Assembly: GCF_013315265.1 (NCBI RefSeq)
Contig: NZ_JABUFE010000001.1
Span: forward strand, 62,001 to 126,000
DNA from: Parasulfitobacter algicola
Lineage (GTDB): Bacteria; Pseudomonadota; Alphaproteobacteria; Rhodobacterales; Rhodobacteraceae
DNA length: 64,000 bases
Reading direction: 5' to 3'
The position numbers and the translations under genes are program-made. Below, piece by piece: positions 18,614 through 26,493 of this stretch. The stretch's first letter is position 1. Every line of letters begins with the position of its first letter. The notes beneath the pieces are model-generated. The model worked only from the letters and a program-made list of their open reading frames with translations. It made no database searches and was not told the origin of the DNA.

Positions 18614-19119
18614 ACCCTGTTTTGCAGACCGAACGCCTGACGATGCGGATGCCCCAGCCCAAGGACTGGGATGGGTTTCGTGACTTCATGACATCGGAAC
18701 GGTCCCGCTATGCCGGTGGACATCTGACCGAAGCGAAAGCTTATCGTGCCTTCGGTTTTGAACTGGGCCACTGGCAGCTGCGCGGCTTCGGGTCATTCGC
18801 GGTCTGTCTGAAAGGCACGGATGACGCCATCGGTATGGTCGGCCCCTGGCAGCCTATCGAATGGCCCGCCCCTGAAATCGGCTGGTTCATCTGGCAAACG
18901 CACGAAGGTCAGGGCTATGCCTATGAAGCGGCGGTCGAGGCGCGCCGCTACGTCTATGAAGTGCTGAACTGGCCCAGTGCCGTCAGCTATATCGACCCCG
19001 CCAACGCCCGCTCTATCGCATTGGCCGAACGCCTTGGCGCGACGCTGGATAAAGACGCCCAGCCGCTTGATCCCGGCGATTTGGTCTACCGCCACCCGGC
19101 ACCGGAGGCGCTGCAATGA
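18610..19119 (+). CDS. GNAT-family N-acetyltransferase (RimJ/RimL-like), copy 1
   Basis: This 169-aa acetyltransferase starts with the family's LQTERLTMRMPQPKDWDGF. It has the acetyl-CoA core in the region GWFIWQTHEGQGYAYEAA and the late motif AVSYIDPANARSIALAERLGA. It would move an acetyl group from acetyl-CoA to an amine; the substrate is unknown. It overlaps its neighbours by ATGA on both sides. The next gene is a diverged tandem duplicate with the same layout. Confidence 0.88.
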   Translation: MNPVLQTERLTMRMPQPKDWDGFRDFMTSERSRYAGGHLTEAKAYRAFGFELGHWQLRGFGSFAVCLKGTDDAIGMVGPWQPIEWPAPEIGWFIWQTHEGQGYAYEAAVEARRYVYEVLNWPSAVSYIDPANARSIALAERLGATLDKDAQPLDPGDLVYRHPAPEALQ

Positions 19120-19619
19120 TCCCCGTTTTACGCACAAAACGGCTGATCCTGCGTGGAGCCGTTATGGATGATTACCCTGCGGTTGAAGCCTTTTTTAAAT
19201 CTGATCGCGCCATTGGAACGGTTGGAAAATCTGATAATACAGCCGACGCGTTTCGCCGATTTGCAACCTTTGTCGGGCATTGGCATCTTATGGGCTTTGG
19301 TTGGTGGATGATCGAAGAAAACAACCAACCTGTTGGAGTTTGCGGCATTCACCACCCGCCACAAAAACAGCATATGGAATTGGGTTGGAGCCTATTTGAA
19401 GACGCCGAAGGTCGCGGAATTGCATTTGAGGCAACAACTGTGGCGCTTGACTATGCCAAGACCTTTCTGACTCCATCGAAATTGGTCAGCTATATTTACG
19501 ATGGGAATATCCGTTCAGAAAGACTGGCCCAGAAACTGGGCGCTGTACGGGATGATCAAACCGCACCACACAATGATGCCGTTTACGCTTGGGTTCATCC
19601 GTTGGGAACAAAAGAATGA
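19116..19619 (+). CDS. GNAT-family N-acetyltransferase (RimJ/RimL-like), copy 2
   Basis: A 167-aa paralogue of the preceding acetyltransferase, with VLRTKRLILRGAVMDDYPAV at the start, the CoA-binding region ELGWSLFEDAEGRGIAFEAT, and LVSYIYDGNIRSERLAQKLGA near the end. Codon use is noticeably more A/T-rich than in copy 1, so one copy may have been acquired or relaxed after duplication. The start overlaps the copy 1 stop, and the stop overlaps the chorismate mutase start. The substrate is unknown. Confidence 0.87.
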   Translation: MIPVLRTKRLILRGAVMDDYPAVEAFFKSDRAIGTVGKSDNTADAFRRFATFVGHWHLMGFGWWMIEENNQPVGVCGIHHPPQKQHMELGWSLFEDAEGRGIAFEATTVALDYAKTFLTPSKLVSYIYDGNIRSERLAQKLGAVRDDQTAPHNDAVYAWVHPLGTKE

Positions 19620-19912
19620 CCGATCCAATAGCCCACGCCGCCGAGGTTCTGAAAGACCACCGCAACAGCATCGACCGGCTTGATGCGATCCTGGTCTATA
19701 CTTTGGGCGAACGGTTCAAGCACACGCAGGCTGTCGGCAAACTCAAAGCCCAACACGACCTTCCCCCGTCCGATCCCACCCGCGAAGCCACCCAGATCGA
19801 ACGACTAGAAGATTTGGCACGTCGGGCTGACTTAGACCCCGAATTTGCTAAGAAATTTCTGAATTTCATCATTCAGGAAGTCATCCAACACCACGAAAAA
19901 CATCAAGAATAA
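19616..19912 (+). CDS. Chorismate mutase, AroQ type
   Basis: A 98-aa all-helical protein matching stand-alone AroQ chorismate mutases. The N-terminal helix has the catalytic Arg environment ([20 protein letters not shown]), then [20 protein letters not shown], then the third helix [20 protein letters not shown]. It converts chorismate to prephenate for Phe and Tyr synthesis. The ATG at 19616 overlaps the previous TGA. A start further upstream in frame (19589) would lie inside the acetyltransferase gene and adds no conserved sequence. Confidence 0.92.
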   Translation: MTDPIAHAAEVLKDHRNSIDRLDAILVYTLGERFKHTQAVGKLKAQHDLPPSDPTREATQIERLEDLARRADLDPEFAKKFLNFIIQEVIQHHEKHQE

Positions 19913-19952
19913 CAGGGGCTTTCCCTGTCCAAGCCAAATAGGAGAATACACA

Positions 19953-20345
19953 ATGGCTATGAAAATCCGGCTCGCCCGGGGCGGCTCAAAAAAGCGTCCT
20001 TTTTATCGTATCGTTGCGGCTGACAGCCGTATGCCCCGCGATGGTCGTTATGTCGAAAAACTGGGCACGTATAACCCATTGCTGCCGAAAGACAGCGAAG
20101 ATCGCGTGAAAATGGATCTGGATCGCATCAAACATTGGATGGGTGAAGGCGCTAAACCAACTGATCGTGTGGCCCGTATGCTGGAAGCCGCAGGCGTCAT
20201 GGACAAGAAAGAACGCAACAACCCTAACAAAGCCGAACCTGGCAAAAAAGCCAAAGAGCGCGCTGAAGAAAAAGCGGCCAAAGCTGCGGCCCCGGCCGAG
20301 GAAGCGCCAGCAGAAGATGCAACCGAAGAAGCGGCAAGCGAGTAA
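19953..20345 (+). CDS. rpsP: 30S ribosomal protein S16
   Basis: Ribosomal protein S16: [20 protein letters not shown] at the start, [15 protein letters not shown] and the [20 protein letters not shown] segment are all typical. The 130-aa length comes from a C-terminal tail rich in Ala, Lys and Glu (about residues 85-130), as in many alphaproteobacteria. A TAGGAGAA box precedes the ATG. It sits in the usual rpsP - rimM - trmD - rplS group, but with bluB and two further genes inserted before rimM. Confidence 0.98.
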   Translation: MAMKIRLARGGSKKRPFYRIVAADSRMPRDGRYVEKLGTYNPLLPKDSEDRVKMDLDRIKHWMGEGAKPTDRVARMLEAAGVMDKKERNNPNKAEPGKKAKERAEEKAAKAAAPAEEAPAEDATEEAASE

Positions 20346-20363
20346 GTTTGCCTTTTCAACGGC

Positions 20364-20993
20364 ATGCATGACTTCTCGGATCTTTTCCAGGGTGAGCTGA
20401 TCCAGCTCATGCGATGGCGGCGCGATGTGCGCCGCTTTCGCACTGATCCGGTGGACAAGGCACTGCTCACGCGGTGCCTTGATGCTTTTGTGACTGCCCC
20501 GTCTGTCGGATTGTCAGAACCTTGGCGAATTATATGTGTCGAAAGCGACCCTGCCCGCGCTAAAGTTATTGAAAATTTCAATAAAAACAACGCGGAAGCT
20601 TTATCAGAATACGACGGAGATCAGGCAGAATTATACACAACATTAAAGCTGGCGGGCCTGCAAAATGCCCCGGTTCATTTGGCTGTTTTTTGCGATGACA
20701 CGACGGAAAAAGGTCATGGCCTTGGCACTGCTACAATGCCTGAAATGCGACGGTATTCGGTAGTCAGTGCGATCATGCAATTTTGGCTTTTAGCGCGGGC
20801 GTATGGATTGGGGGTTGGCTGGGTATCGATCCTTGACCCGGTTCAGCTGATACATGATCTGGATTGCCCCAAGGATTGGATATTGGTTGGATACCTGTGC
20901 GTAGGCTGGCCAGAGACACCCGATCTGACCCCGGAACTGGAACAAGCGGGTTGGGAAACGCGCGCGGCCAATTTGACGATCGAGACACGGTGA
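20364..20993 (+). CDS. bluB: 5,6-Dimethylbenzimidazole synthase
   Basis: This 209-aa nitroreductase-fold protein carries the BluB pattern: LMRWRRDVRRFRTDPVD at the FMN-binding N-terminus, FVTAPSVGLSEPWRI, and the GLGVGWVSILDP segment near the end. BluB breaks down reduced FMN with oxygen to make 5,6-dimethylbenzimidazole, the lower ligand of vitamin B12. No other cobalamin gene lies nearby. Its TGA overlaps the ATG of the EVE-domain gene. Confidence 0.93.
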   Translation: MHDFSDLFQGELIQLMRWRRDVRRFRTDPVDKALLTRCLDAFVTAPSVGLSEPWRIICVESDPARAKVIENFNKNNAEALSEYDGDQAELYTTLKLAGLQNAPVHLAVFCDDTTEKGHGLGTATMPEMRRYSVVSAIMQFWLLARAYGLGVGWVSILDPVQLIHDLDCPKDWILVGYLCVGWPETPDLTPELEQAGWETRAANLTIETR

Positions 20994-21430
20994 TGGGCAC
21001 GCGATATTGGATTGGTGTTGCGGATAAGTCCTATGTCACAGCCGCTGTTACAGAAAATATCTGTTTGTTTTCAGGGGGTCAGAAAGCCGTCATTCAAAAT
21101 ATGAATTCTGGCGACGGGGTGATTTATTATTCCCCAAAGCAATCACATAGTGGTGGGGCATTGCAGTGCTTTACAGCATTGGGCCAGGTGGTTGGCGACA
21201 CGGTTTATTACAAGGATGACTGGCCCGACCATCCGAAATTCAAAGCGTGGGTACGGACGTGTTCGTATGAAAAGACGGGCGATACAGCAGTGCAGTCTGT
21301 GCTTGATCGTCTTGAATTTATTATAGATACAACTGACTGGGGCGTAAGTTTTGAACAGGCGCAATTTGAAATATCTGAAAATGATTTCAATATGTTAGCT
21401 AAAGCGATGAGGTCTGAATGTTCCGATTGA
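20993..21430 (+). CDS. EVE-domain protein (PUA-like fold)
   Basis: A 145-aa protein that is essentially one EVE domain: RYWIGVADKSYVTAAVTENI, KAVIQNMNSGDGVIYYSPKQ, then DHPKFKAWVRTC in the core. EVE domains belong to the PUA-like fold and are thought to bind modified bases in RNA or DNA. The ATG at 20993 overlaps the bluB stop; the same frame is open further upstream inside bluB, but that part has no EVE similarity. Its 3' end overlaps the next mini-gene by 13 bases. Confidence 0.85.
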   Translation: MGTRYWIGVADKSYVTAAVTENICLFSGGQKAVIQNMNSGDGVIYYSPKQSHSGGALQCFTALGQVVGDTVYYKDDWPDHPKFKAWVRTCSYEKTGDTAVQSVLDRLEFIIDTTDWGVSFEQAQFEISENDFNMLAKAMRSECSD

Positions 21431-21561
21431 TCCGGCTTTTGATCTTCACGGCGGCTGCCTTTGTCGCAGGGATTGTGTATCAGATGGTGCAGCATAGCGA
21501 AAAATGCAGCCAAGCAGGCGGGGAAGTCGTGCGCGGGATTTGTACAGGGGAAAACAGATGA
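21418..21561 (+). CDS. 47-aa single-pass membrane peptide coupled to rimM
   Basis: A short frame starts at an ATG inside the EVE gene tail and stops with a TGA that overlaps the rimM ATG (ATGA). The product has one hydrophobic segment (LIRLLIFTAAAFVAGIVYQM) followed by a short tail with two cysteines (EKCSQAGGEVVRGICTGENR). It is probably an inner membrane peptide with the tail outside, where the cysteines could pair. Coupling at both ends and a coherent membrane-plus-tail layout support it as a gene. No known family is recognised. Confidence 0.6.
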   Translation: MFRLIRLLIFTAAAFVAGIVYQMVQHSEKCSQAGGEVVRGICTGENR

Positions 21562-22067
21562 CAGACCTGGTTTGTGTGGGCGTAATTGCAGGGGCTTATG
21601 GGGTCAAAGGCCAAGTGCGGCTGAAAAGCTTTTGCGCCGATCCACAAGCGATTTTCGGCTATCGGCTGAGCGATGAGACGGGTGAAAAAGAGTTTCACAT
21701 CACTTTGTCCCGCCCAATGAAAAACGGCTTTGTTGCACAGGTTAAGGGATTGAAAAATAAAGAGGAAGCAGACGATCTGAAAGGCGTAAAGCTTTATTCA
21801 AATCGTGACGATCTGCCAGATTTGGACGAAGATGAATACTATCACGCCGACCTGATCGGCATGGATGTTTTGGACACAGGCGGCACGATTTTAGGACAGG
21901 TAAAATCCGTGATGAACCACGGTGCTGCCGACCTGATTGAGGTGCACGGACCGGGTCTGAAGGACACTGTTTTGCTGCCCTTTACCCGCGATATTATCCC
22001 GACAGTCGATATGGCCACACGCCGTATCATCGCCGACCCGCCCGAGGGGTTTTTCCCGGGAAATTAA
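21558..22067 (+). CDS. rimM: Ribosome maturation factor RimM
   Basis: A 169-aa protein with the RimM N-terminal barrel (CVGVIAGAYGVKGQVRLKSF) and the PRC-barrel C-terminal part (YYHADLIGMDVLDTGGTILG, then the DTVLLPFTRDIIPTVD region). It assists assembly of the 30S head by binding S19. The ATG at 21558 follows CAGGGGAAAAC and overlaps the 47-aa gene; a longer frame exists upstream without conserved sequence. It is normally followed at once by trmD, but here about 1.1 kb with a foreign-looking gene intervenes. Confidence 0.96.
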   Translation: MTDLVCVGVIAGAYGVKGQVRLKSFCADPQAIFGYRLSDETGEKEFHITLSRPMKNGFVAQVKGLKNKEEADDLKGVKLYSNRDDLPDLDEDEYYHADLIGMDVLDTGGTILGQVKSVMNHGAADLIEVHGPGLKDTVLLPFTRDIIPTVDMATRRIIADPPEGFFPGN

Positions 22068-22132
22068 ATGCGTTCGGTGAAGATGAACGGCCCGACCGTT
22101 GCGCCAGATGGGCCGACAGACCCCCCCGTCAC

Positions 22133-22188
22133 GCAGTTTTGTATATTTTGTACACGGGTTTTGTACTTAAATTTTTGTACAAAACTGC
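22133..22188. repeat. Cluster of TTTTGTAC repeats inside an 11-bp inverted repeat
   Basis: Four direct copies of TTTTGTA[C/T] start at 22137, 22146, 22159 and 22173, and the outer arms GCAGTTTTGTA (22133-22143) and TACAAAACTGC (22178-22188) form a perfect 11-bp inverted repeat. The array could be an operator for a protein binding TTTTGTAC or a folded RNA in the rimM 3' region. The whole gap from 22068 to 22454 holds no other feature that I can support. Confidence 0.6.
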
Positions 22189-22454
22189 ACCGCGCACTGA
22201 GTCGGGGTCAAAATGCCACCAAGTCAATGAGGGCGATGCTGTAGGGATTTGGTATGAATTGGTCGGGCGTTAAGGTGGGTTAAAATACACCTAAGAAATG
22301 TTTACCACTCTCGCATTTGAATAAGCAAAGTGAACCTTTGACGTACCAATCTAGCGGAACGGGCGACCGCACACCAATTCTGCTTTTGGGATACATGAAC
22401 TGCCTCCAGCAGCTTTCGTTATTTTCACGCTGCCACCAGTAAAGAGTTTGGCGT

Positions 22455-22955
22455 TCAAGTGGAGATATTTTCAGAGGCTAAAAATACCCCAGATCCTGGG
22501 CTTATATCCCCAATTGTCCAAGAAGCATTTTCATATCGGCAAAAGTATTCACTTGCCTGAAGGGTAAATTTTGCAGCGCCGACCCAACCAATGAAGACTG
22601 TTTCCAAGTTGCTTACGACAGCAACATCTTCTGGAAAGAAAGTCAGTTCTATAAATGGTGATCCGTCGTCTTCACTACAAACAAAAATCTGCACGTTATT
22701 GATAATTTCGAAAGAGTTTGCGTAACTCAAATGAACATACCCAGTTTTCTGTACGCTAGCTTTAACGCTTTTCCAATATGGCTCTAAAAGCGAATTGCCC
22801 TCTCCGTCAGCTGAAGAGTACTCACGAAACAGTTTTTCTGACCTTTTTATGAACTCTTCAACACCGTCCCACGTCGGTTGTAAAAAATTCACATCTCGGC
22901 ATGATCCATCATCGTCATCAAGAATGCTAGTTTCAATCTCGCTCAATCGATCCAT
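22455..22955 (-). CDS. Unrecognised 166-aa acidic protein inserted between rimM and trmD
   Basis: The protein is acidic, soluble and without signal peptide or membrane segments. The N-terminus is rich in Asp (IETSILDDDDGSCRDV); later parts look beta-rich (YVHLSYANSFEIINNVQIFV, SPFIELTFFPEDVAVVSNLE). Size, acidity and single-gene context resemble immunity or other accessory proteins, but I recognise no family and no partner toxin is present. It is on the opposite strand to the surrounding translation genes and is more A/T-rich than they are, which suggests horizontal insertion. A weak box precedes the ATG at 22955. Confidence 0.6.
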   Translation of the reverse strand: MDRLSEIETSILDDDDGSCRDVNFLQPTWDGVEEFIKRSEKLFREYSSADGEGNSLLEPYWKSVKASVQKTGYVHLSYANSFEIINNVQIFVCSEDDGSPFIELTFFPEDVAVVSNLETVFIGWVGAAKFTLQASEYFCRYENASWTIGDISPGSGVFLASENIST

Positions 22956-23150
22956 GATGAATATTCTCTAAATTTTGAATTTTTTCATAACATATGACTA
23001 GAGGTACCGTCTGCACTGTCCTGCATAACAACCACTAAAACTTATTTTCATCGAACAAAAATATATTTCACTCAAATCATTTAATCTCTTCTGCTCAAGT
23101 CTTTAAATCCCGTCATTCCCATTCCAGCCAACTTATCCTAAACCACCCCT

Positions 23151-23972
23151 ATGACAGATGCCCCGAAATCCCATGGTCGCAAGTCGATCCGTGTCACGGC
23201 GCAGCCGCGTGAGTTGATGACGCATGCGCCCAAGTTGGCCAGTACTTGGACGGCGAAGGTGATCACTTTGTTCCCCGAAGCATTTCCGGGGGTGTTGGGC
23301 CAAAGTCTGACGGGCAAGGCGCTGAAGGATGGGCTTTGGCAGTTGGAAACTGTCGATCTGCGCCCTTTTGGCGACGGCAAGCATCGTAATGTTGATGACA
23401 CGCCTGCGGGTGGTGGGGCTGGCATGGTAATGCGGGCGGATGTCTTGGGCCGGGCGATTGCGCATGCCCAGCGTGATACACACGGGGTTTGGCCGCTGAT
23501 CTATCTGTCTCCGCGGGGCAAACCGTTGACGCAAGCCATGGCACAGCAGTTTTCGCAAGGCGACGGGATGACATTGTTGTGCGGTCGGTTCGAAGGCGTG
23601 GATGAGCGTGTAATCGACCATTTCGGCATTCAGGAAGTGTCGTTGGGTGATTTTGTCCTGACAGGGGGTGAGATTGCCGCACAAGCCTTGATTGATGCGA
23701 CGGTCCGGCTTATACCGCGCGTGCTTGGGAATCACGAATCCACTGAAGATGAAAGTTTTTCAGACGGATTGCTGGAGCACCCACAATACACTAGGCCCGC
23801 CGTTTGGGAAGGTCGCGCGATACCGGAAATACTTCAATCCGGCCATCATGCGAAGATCACTTCCTGGAGGCGCGCAGAAGCCGAAAGGCTGACAAAGGAA
23901 CGACGACCTGATCTCTGGCGGGCTTATTGTGCGATGCATGATAGGGACCCGGATGAAGACCAAGAGCTCTGA
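23151..23972 (+). CDS. trmD: tRNA (guanine37-N1)-methyltransferase
   Basis: A 273-aa SPOUT-class methyltransferase that makes m1G37 in tRNAs reading CNN and some other codons, preventing frameshifts. Visible family sequence includes AKVITLFPEAFPGVLGQSL, DDTPAGGGAGMVMRADVLG, the knotted SAM site in LLCGRFEGVDERVIDHF with VSLGDFVLTGGE, and RPAVWEGRAIPEIL. The catalytic domain begins near residue 35, so there is a basic N-terminal extension; a start further inside is possible, since no clear ribosome binding site precedes 23151. Confidence 0.96.
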   Translation: MTDAPKSHGRKSIRVTAQPRELMTHAPKLASTWTAKVITLFPEAFPGVLGQSLTGKALKDGLWQLETVDLRPFGDGKHRNVDDTPAGGGAGMVMRADVLGRAIAHAQRDTHGVWPLIYLSPRGKPLTQAMAQQFSQGDGMTLLCGRFEGVDERVIDHFGIQEVSLGDFVLTGGEIAAQALIDATVRLIPRVLGNHESTEDESFSDGLLEHPQYTRPAVWEGRAIPEILQSGHHAKITSWRRAEAERLTKERRPDLWRAYCAMHDRDPDEDQEL

Positions 23973-24024
23973 GGGCGCGCAAACTTCGCGGAAAAAACCG
24001 TGAGCATTGATAGGAGTGGATCAG

Positions 24025-24399
24025 ATGAACCTGATCGCAGAACTTGAGGCGGAACAAGTCGCCTCGCTTGGGAATGATATTCCTGATTTTAAAGCCGGCG
24101 ATACCATTCGCGTCGGCTATAAAGTGACCGAAGGCACGCGCAGCCGTGTGCAGAACTACGAAGGTGTCTGCATTTCGCGCAAGAACGGCGAAGGCATTGC
24201 CGGATCGTTCACCGTGCGCAAGATTTCATTCGGTGAAGGTGTGGAACGTGTGTTCCCGCTGCATTCGACCAACATCGACAGCATCGCTGTTATCCGCCGT
24301 GGTCGCGTGCGTCGTGCGAAACTATATTATTTGCGCACCCGTCGCGGTAAATCCGCCCGTATCGCCGAAGATACGACATACAAGCCCAAAAAAGCATAA
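24025..24399 (+). CDS. rplS: 50S ribosomal protein L19
   Basis: A 124-aa ribosomal protein with the L19 patterns [40 protein letters not shown] and [19 protein letters not shown]. It sits at the 30S-50S interface. The start at 24025 follows TAGGAGTGG; the frame is open six codons further without a better box. It is followed after 13 bases by rpmE, so the two are transcribed together. Confidence 0.97.
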   Translation: MNLIAELEAEQVASLGNDIPDFKAGDTIRVGYKVTEGTRSRVQNYEGVCISRKNGEGIAGSFTVRKISFGEGVERVFPLHSTNIDSIAVIRRGRVRRAKLYYLRTRRGKSARIAEDTTYKPKKA

Positions 24400-24412
24400 A
24401 GGAGCGGGACTG

Positions 24413-24634
24413 ATGAGAAAAGAAACACATCCCGACTATCACTTTATCGACGTTAAAATGACGAACGGCGATATTCTGAAAATGCGGTCAACCTGGGGCA
24501 AGGAAGGCGACACACTGTCGCTGGATATCGACCCAACTGTGCACCCCGCATGGACCGGCGGCAACAGCCGTTTGTTGGACACTGGCGGACGCGTGTCGAA
24601 GTTCAAAAAGAAATACGAAGGTCTGGGTTTTTAG
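24413..24634 (+). CDS. rpmE: 50S ribosomal protein L31
   Basis: A 73-aa L31: [20 protein letters not shown], then [16 protein letters not shown] and the closing [17 protein letters not shown]. The zinc-binding cysteine pairs of zinc-containing L31 proteins are absent, so this is the zinc-independent form usual in this order. AAAGGAGCGGGAC precedes the ATG, and a strong terminator follows the stop, marking the end of the ffh-to-rpmE cluster. Confidence 0.95.
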   Translation: MRKETHPDYHFIDVKMTNGDILKMRSTWGKEGDTLSLDIDPTVHPAWTGGNSRLLDTGGRVSKFKKKYEGLGF

Positions 24635-24660
24635 ATTTACCCAAATTCGATGCAGATCAG

Positions 24661-24688
24661 AACGCCGCTTTTTCAAGCGGCGTTTTTT
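24661..24688 (+). terminator. Rho-independent terminator after rpmE
   Basis: A perfect 10-bp hairpin, AACGCCGCTT / AAGCGGCGTT with a TTTC loop, followed by TTTTGTTTC. It lies 26 bp after the rpmE stop codon. Confidence 0.92.
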
Positions 24689-24736
24689 GTTTCAGGATCA
24701 CTTATCTTTCCTAAGCTCTCTACATAAAACTAGTTT

Positions 24737-25572
24737 TTAAAATTCGTTTTTACATCCATTTTCAGTAATGGCGCCACCTGGAGAATACCAAAAACTAGCA
24801 GTAGATCTAAACTCTAACAAACTTTCGTTAAACTCGATATTCGATGTTTTTGCCGCAGATCTAATAAGATCTTTCATTGCTGGCTCAAGTGAGAAAAGAT
24901 AGCCTACTTCAAGAAATATTCTCTCATTTTTATTGAGGGGTCTTTCAAGATAAATATTTTCATAAGTATCCAGTATTTGCCCCGCTATCACTGTGCTTGA
25001 TGTGAATGTAGTGTCTTCAATTTCTATTTCTGTATTTGTTACCTTGTTTTGTTCGACAATATTTATAGTTGCAAATTCAGGAGAAGCCTCAATACGCGTA
25101 GTGCCTTGATTAATAATACATAACCTTATCGAAACCGTTTCTTGGTCTACGTTAATCTCTGATACTCTCAAGATGCCGTTTGGGAGTAAGCCATCAAATT
25201 TCGTTAATAATTCTGTTTTGAACTCTATCTGGCGTCTTGCTTCTTCTGCTTCTTTGATTGTCGTATCAAATTCTGCGATTACTTTCCGAAGTTCGTTTGC
25301 CTTCTCTTCCAAGGCAAGGCGGCTTTCATTCGATGACAGCACCGCTTTTTCAATCTGTATCTTTTGCTGATCAATATCTGCTTGTCGTTGACGCTCTTCC
25401 GTTTCCAATTGCAGGCTAAGGTGGGAAAGCTCTAGTTGCGTATCCGCAATAGATTGGCTTTGAATGTATGTCATAACGGCAGTGGAAAATGTGATAACTA
25501 AAGATAGTAGAAAAAGGAAATATAGAATAATTTTTCCTTTTTTGAAAATGTGTCTGATACTTCGTTAATCAT
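24737..25572 (-). pseudogene. Membrane-anchored coiled-coil protein gene with a frameshift
   Basis: An ATG at 25572, behind GATAGGTAAGC, opens MINEVSDTFSKK and then runs into a stop. Shifting frame in the six-T run at 25539-25544 (A run on the coding strand) gives KIILYFLFLLSLVITFSTAV, a good membrane segment, running into a long open frame to 24737. That frame holds a coiled coil (about ELSHLSLQLETEERQRQADI to EEARRQIEFKTELL) and a beta-rich C-terminal domain. The restored protein is an about 277-aa anchored coiled coil of unknown function. The intact part alone has its only ATG at 25474 with no ribosome binding site. The break is either a mutation or a homopolymer error. Confidence 0.6.
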
Positions 25573-25689
25573 GCTTACCTATCAGATCTAGAATCTTCAT
25601 CTGCCATATCATTTGACAAATACAACAATACAACGATTTCGTTCTATTTCCAAAACTCTCAGATAAATTCGCAGACAGTTAGTTGGTTA

Positions 25690-26460
25690 TTAGCCAGAAT
25701 AGGCCGACAACCAGCCAAGACCGGCATCCGTATCGGTACCCCTGGGTTTGTATTCGGCACCGATGGGGGCGGTGTACCCCAGGTCGCGAAGTGCGGGGAT
25801 GATGTGGTGATAGGACAGTTCGCCCTGATCGGGTTCGCCCCTGTCAGGTACCGCAGCAATCTGGACATGACCGATCATGTGCTGGTGTGTGCGGAACCGT
25901 TGGATCAGATCGCCCTGCATGATCTGGACGTGATAGCAATCAAACATGATCTTCAGGTTCGGTGCCCCGATGCGGTCAATCAGGTCAACCGCCTGTTCGA
26001 CGCGCGACAGATGATAGCCGGGCACATCGCGGTGATTGATCGGCTCGATCAAGATATCAAGCCCATTGGTGGCGGCGCGTTCAGTGGCATAGGATAGCGT
26101 GTCGACAAACGCCTGATCGGCATCAGGGCCACCATCTGTACGGCCCGCCATCACGTGAACCATCCGGGTTCCGGTGGCCACGGCATAATCGCAAGCGCGG
26201 TCAATTTCAGCGCGGGCGTCAGCACCGCGACCCGGCATGGCAGACAGCCCGAATTCACCAGCATCCCTATTACCGGGATGGGTGTTCAGGCCCAGCATGG
26301 GCAGGCCGGTTTCGGTCAGTGCGGTCATAATATCAGCAGGCCGTGTGTCATAGGGGAAATGACATTCAACGGCTGAAAATCCTGCAGCTTTGGCCGCGCG
26401 AATGCCGTCTGGCAACGACAGATCGGTGAACAGAAACCCCAGATTTGCAGAAAAATTCAT
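25690..26460 (-). CDS. otnI: 2-Oxo-tetronate isomerase (OtnI), hydroxypyruvate isomerase family
   Basis: A 256-aa TIM-barrel sugar isomerase of the hydroxypyruvate isomerase family. Metal-binding and catalytic regions are visible in ILIEPINHRDVPGYHLS, KIMFDCYHVQIMQGD and GHVQIAAVPDRGEPD, and GAEYKPRG closes the barrel. Next to a four-carbon acid sugar kinase gene it fits OtnI, which converts 2-oxo-tetronate to 3-oxo-tetronate before phosphorylation. Hydroxypyruvate isomerase activity is the alternative. It lies 33 bp after otnK on the same strand. Confidence 0.82.
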   Translation of the reverse strand: MNFSANLGFLFTDLSLPDGIRAAKAAGFSAVECHFPYDTRPADIMTALTETGLPMLGLNTHPGNRDAGEFGLSAMPGRGADARAEIDRACDYAVATGTRMVHVMAGRTDGGPDADQAFVDTLSYATERAATNGLDILIEPINHRDVPGYHLSRVEQAVDLIDRIGAPNLKIMFDCYHVQIMQGDLIQRFRTHQHMIGHVQIAAVPDRGEPDQGELSYHHIIPALRDLGYTAPIGAEYKPRGTDTDAGLGWLSAYSG

Positions 26461-26493
26461 GTCTTGTCATATCCTTTTAGGATCTGGAAACCG

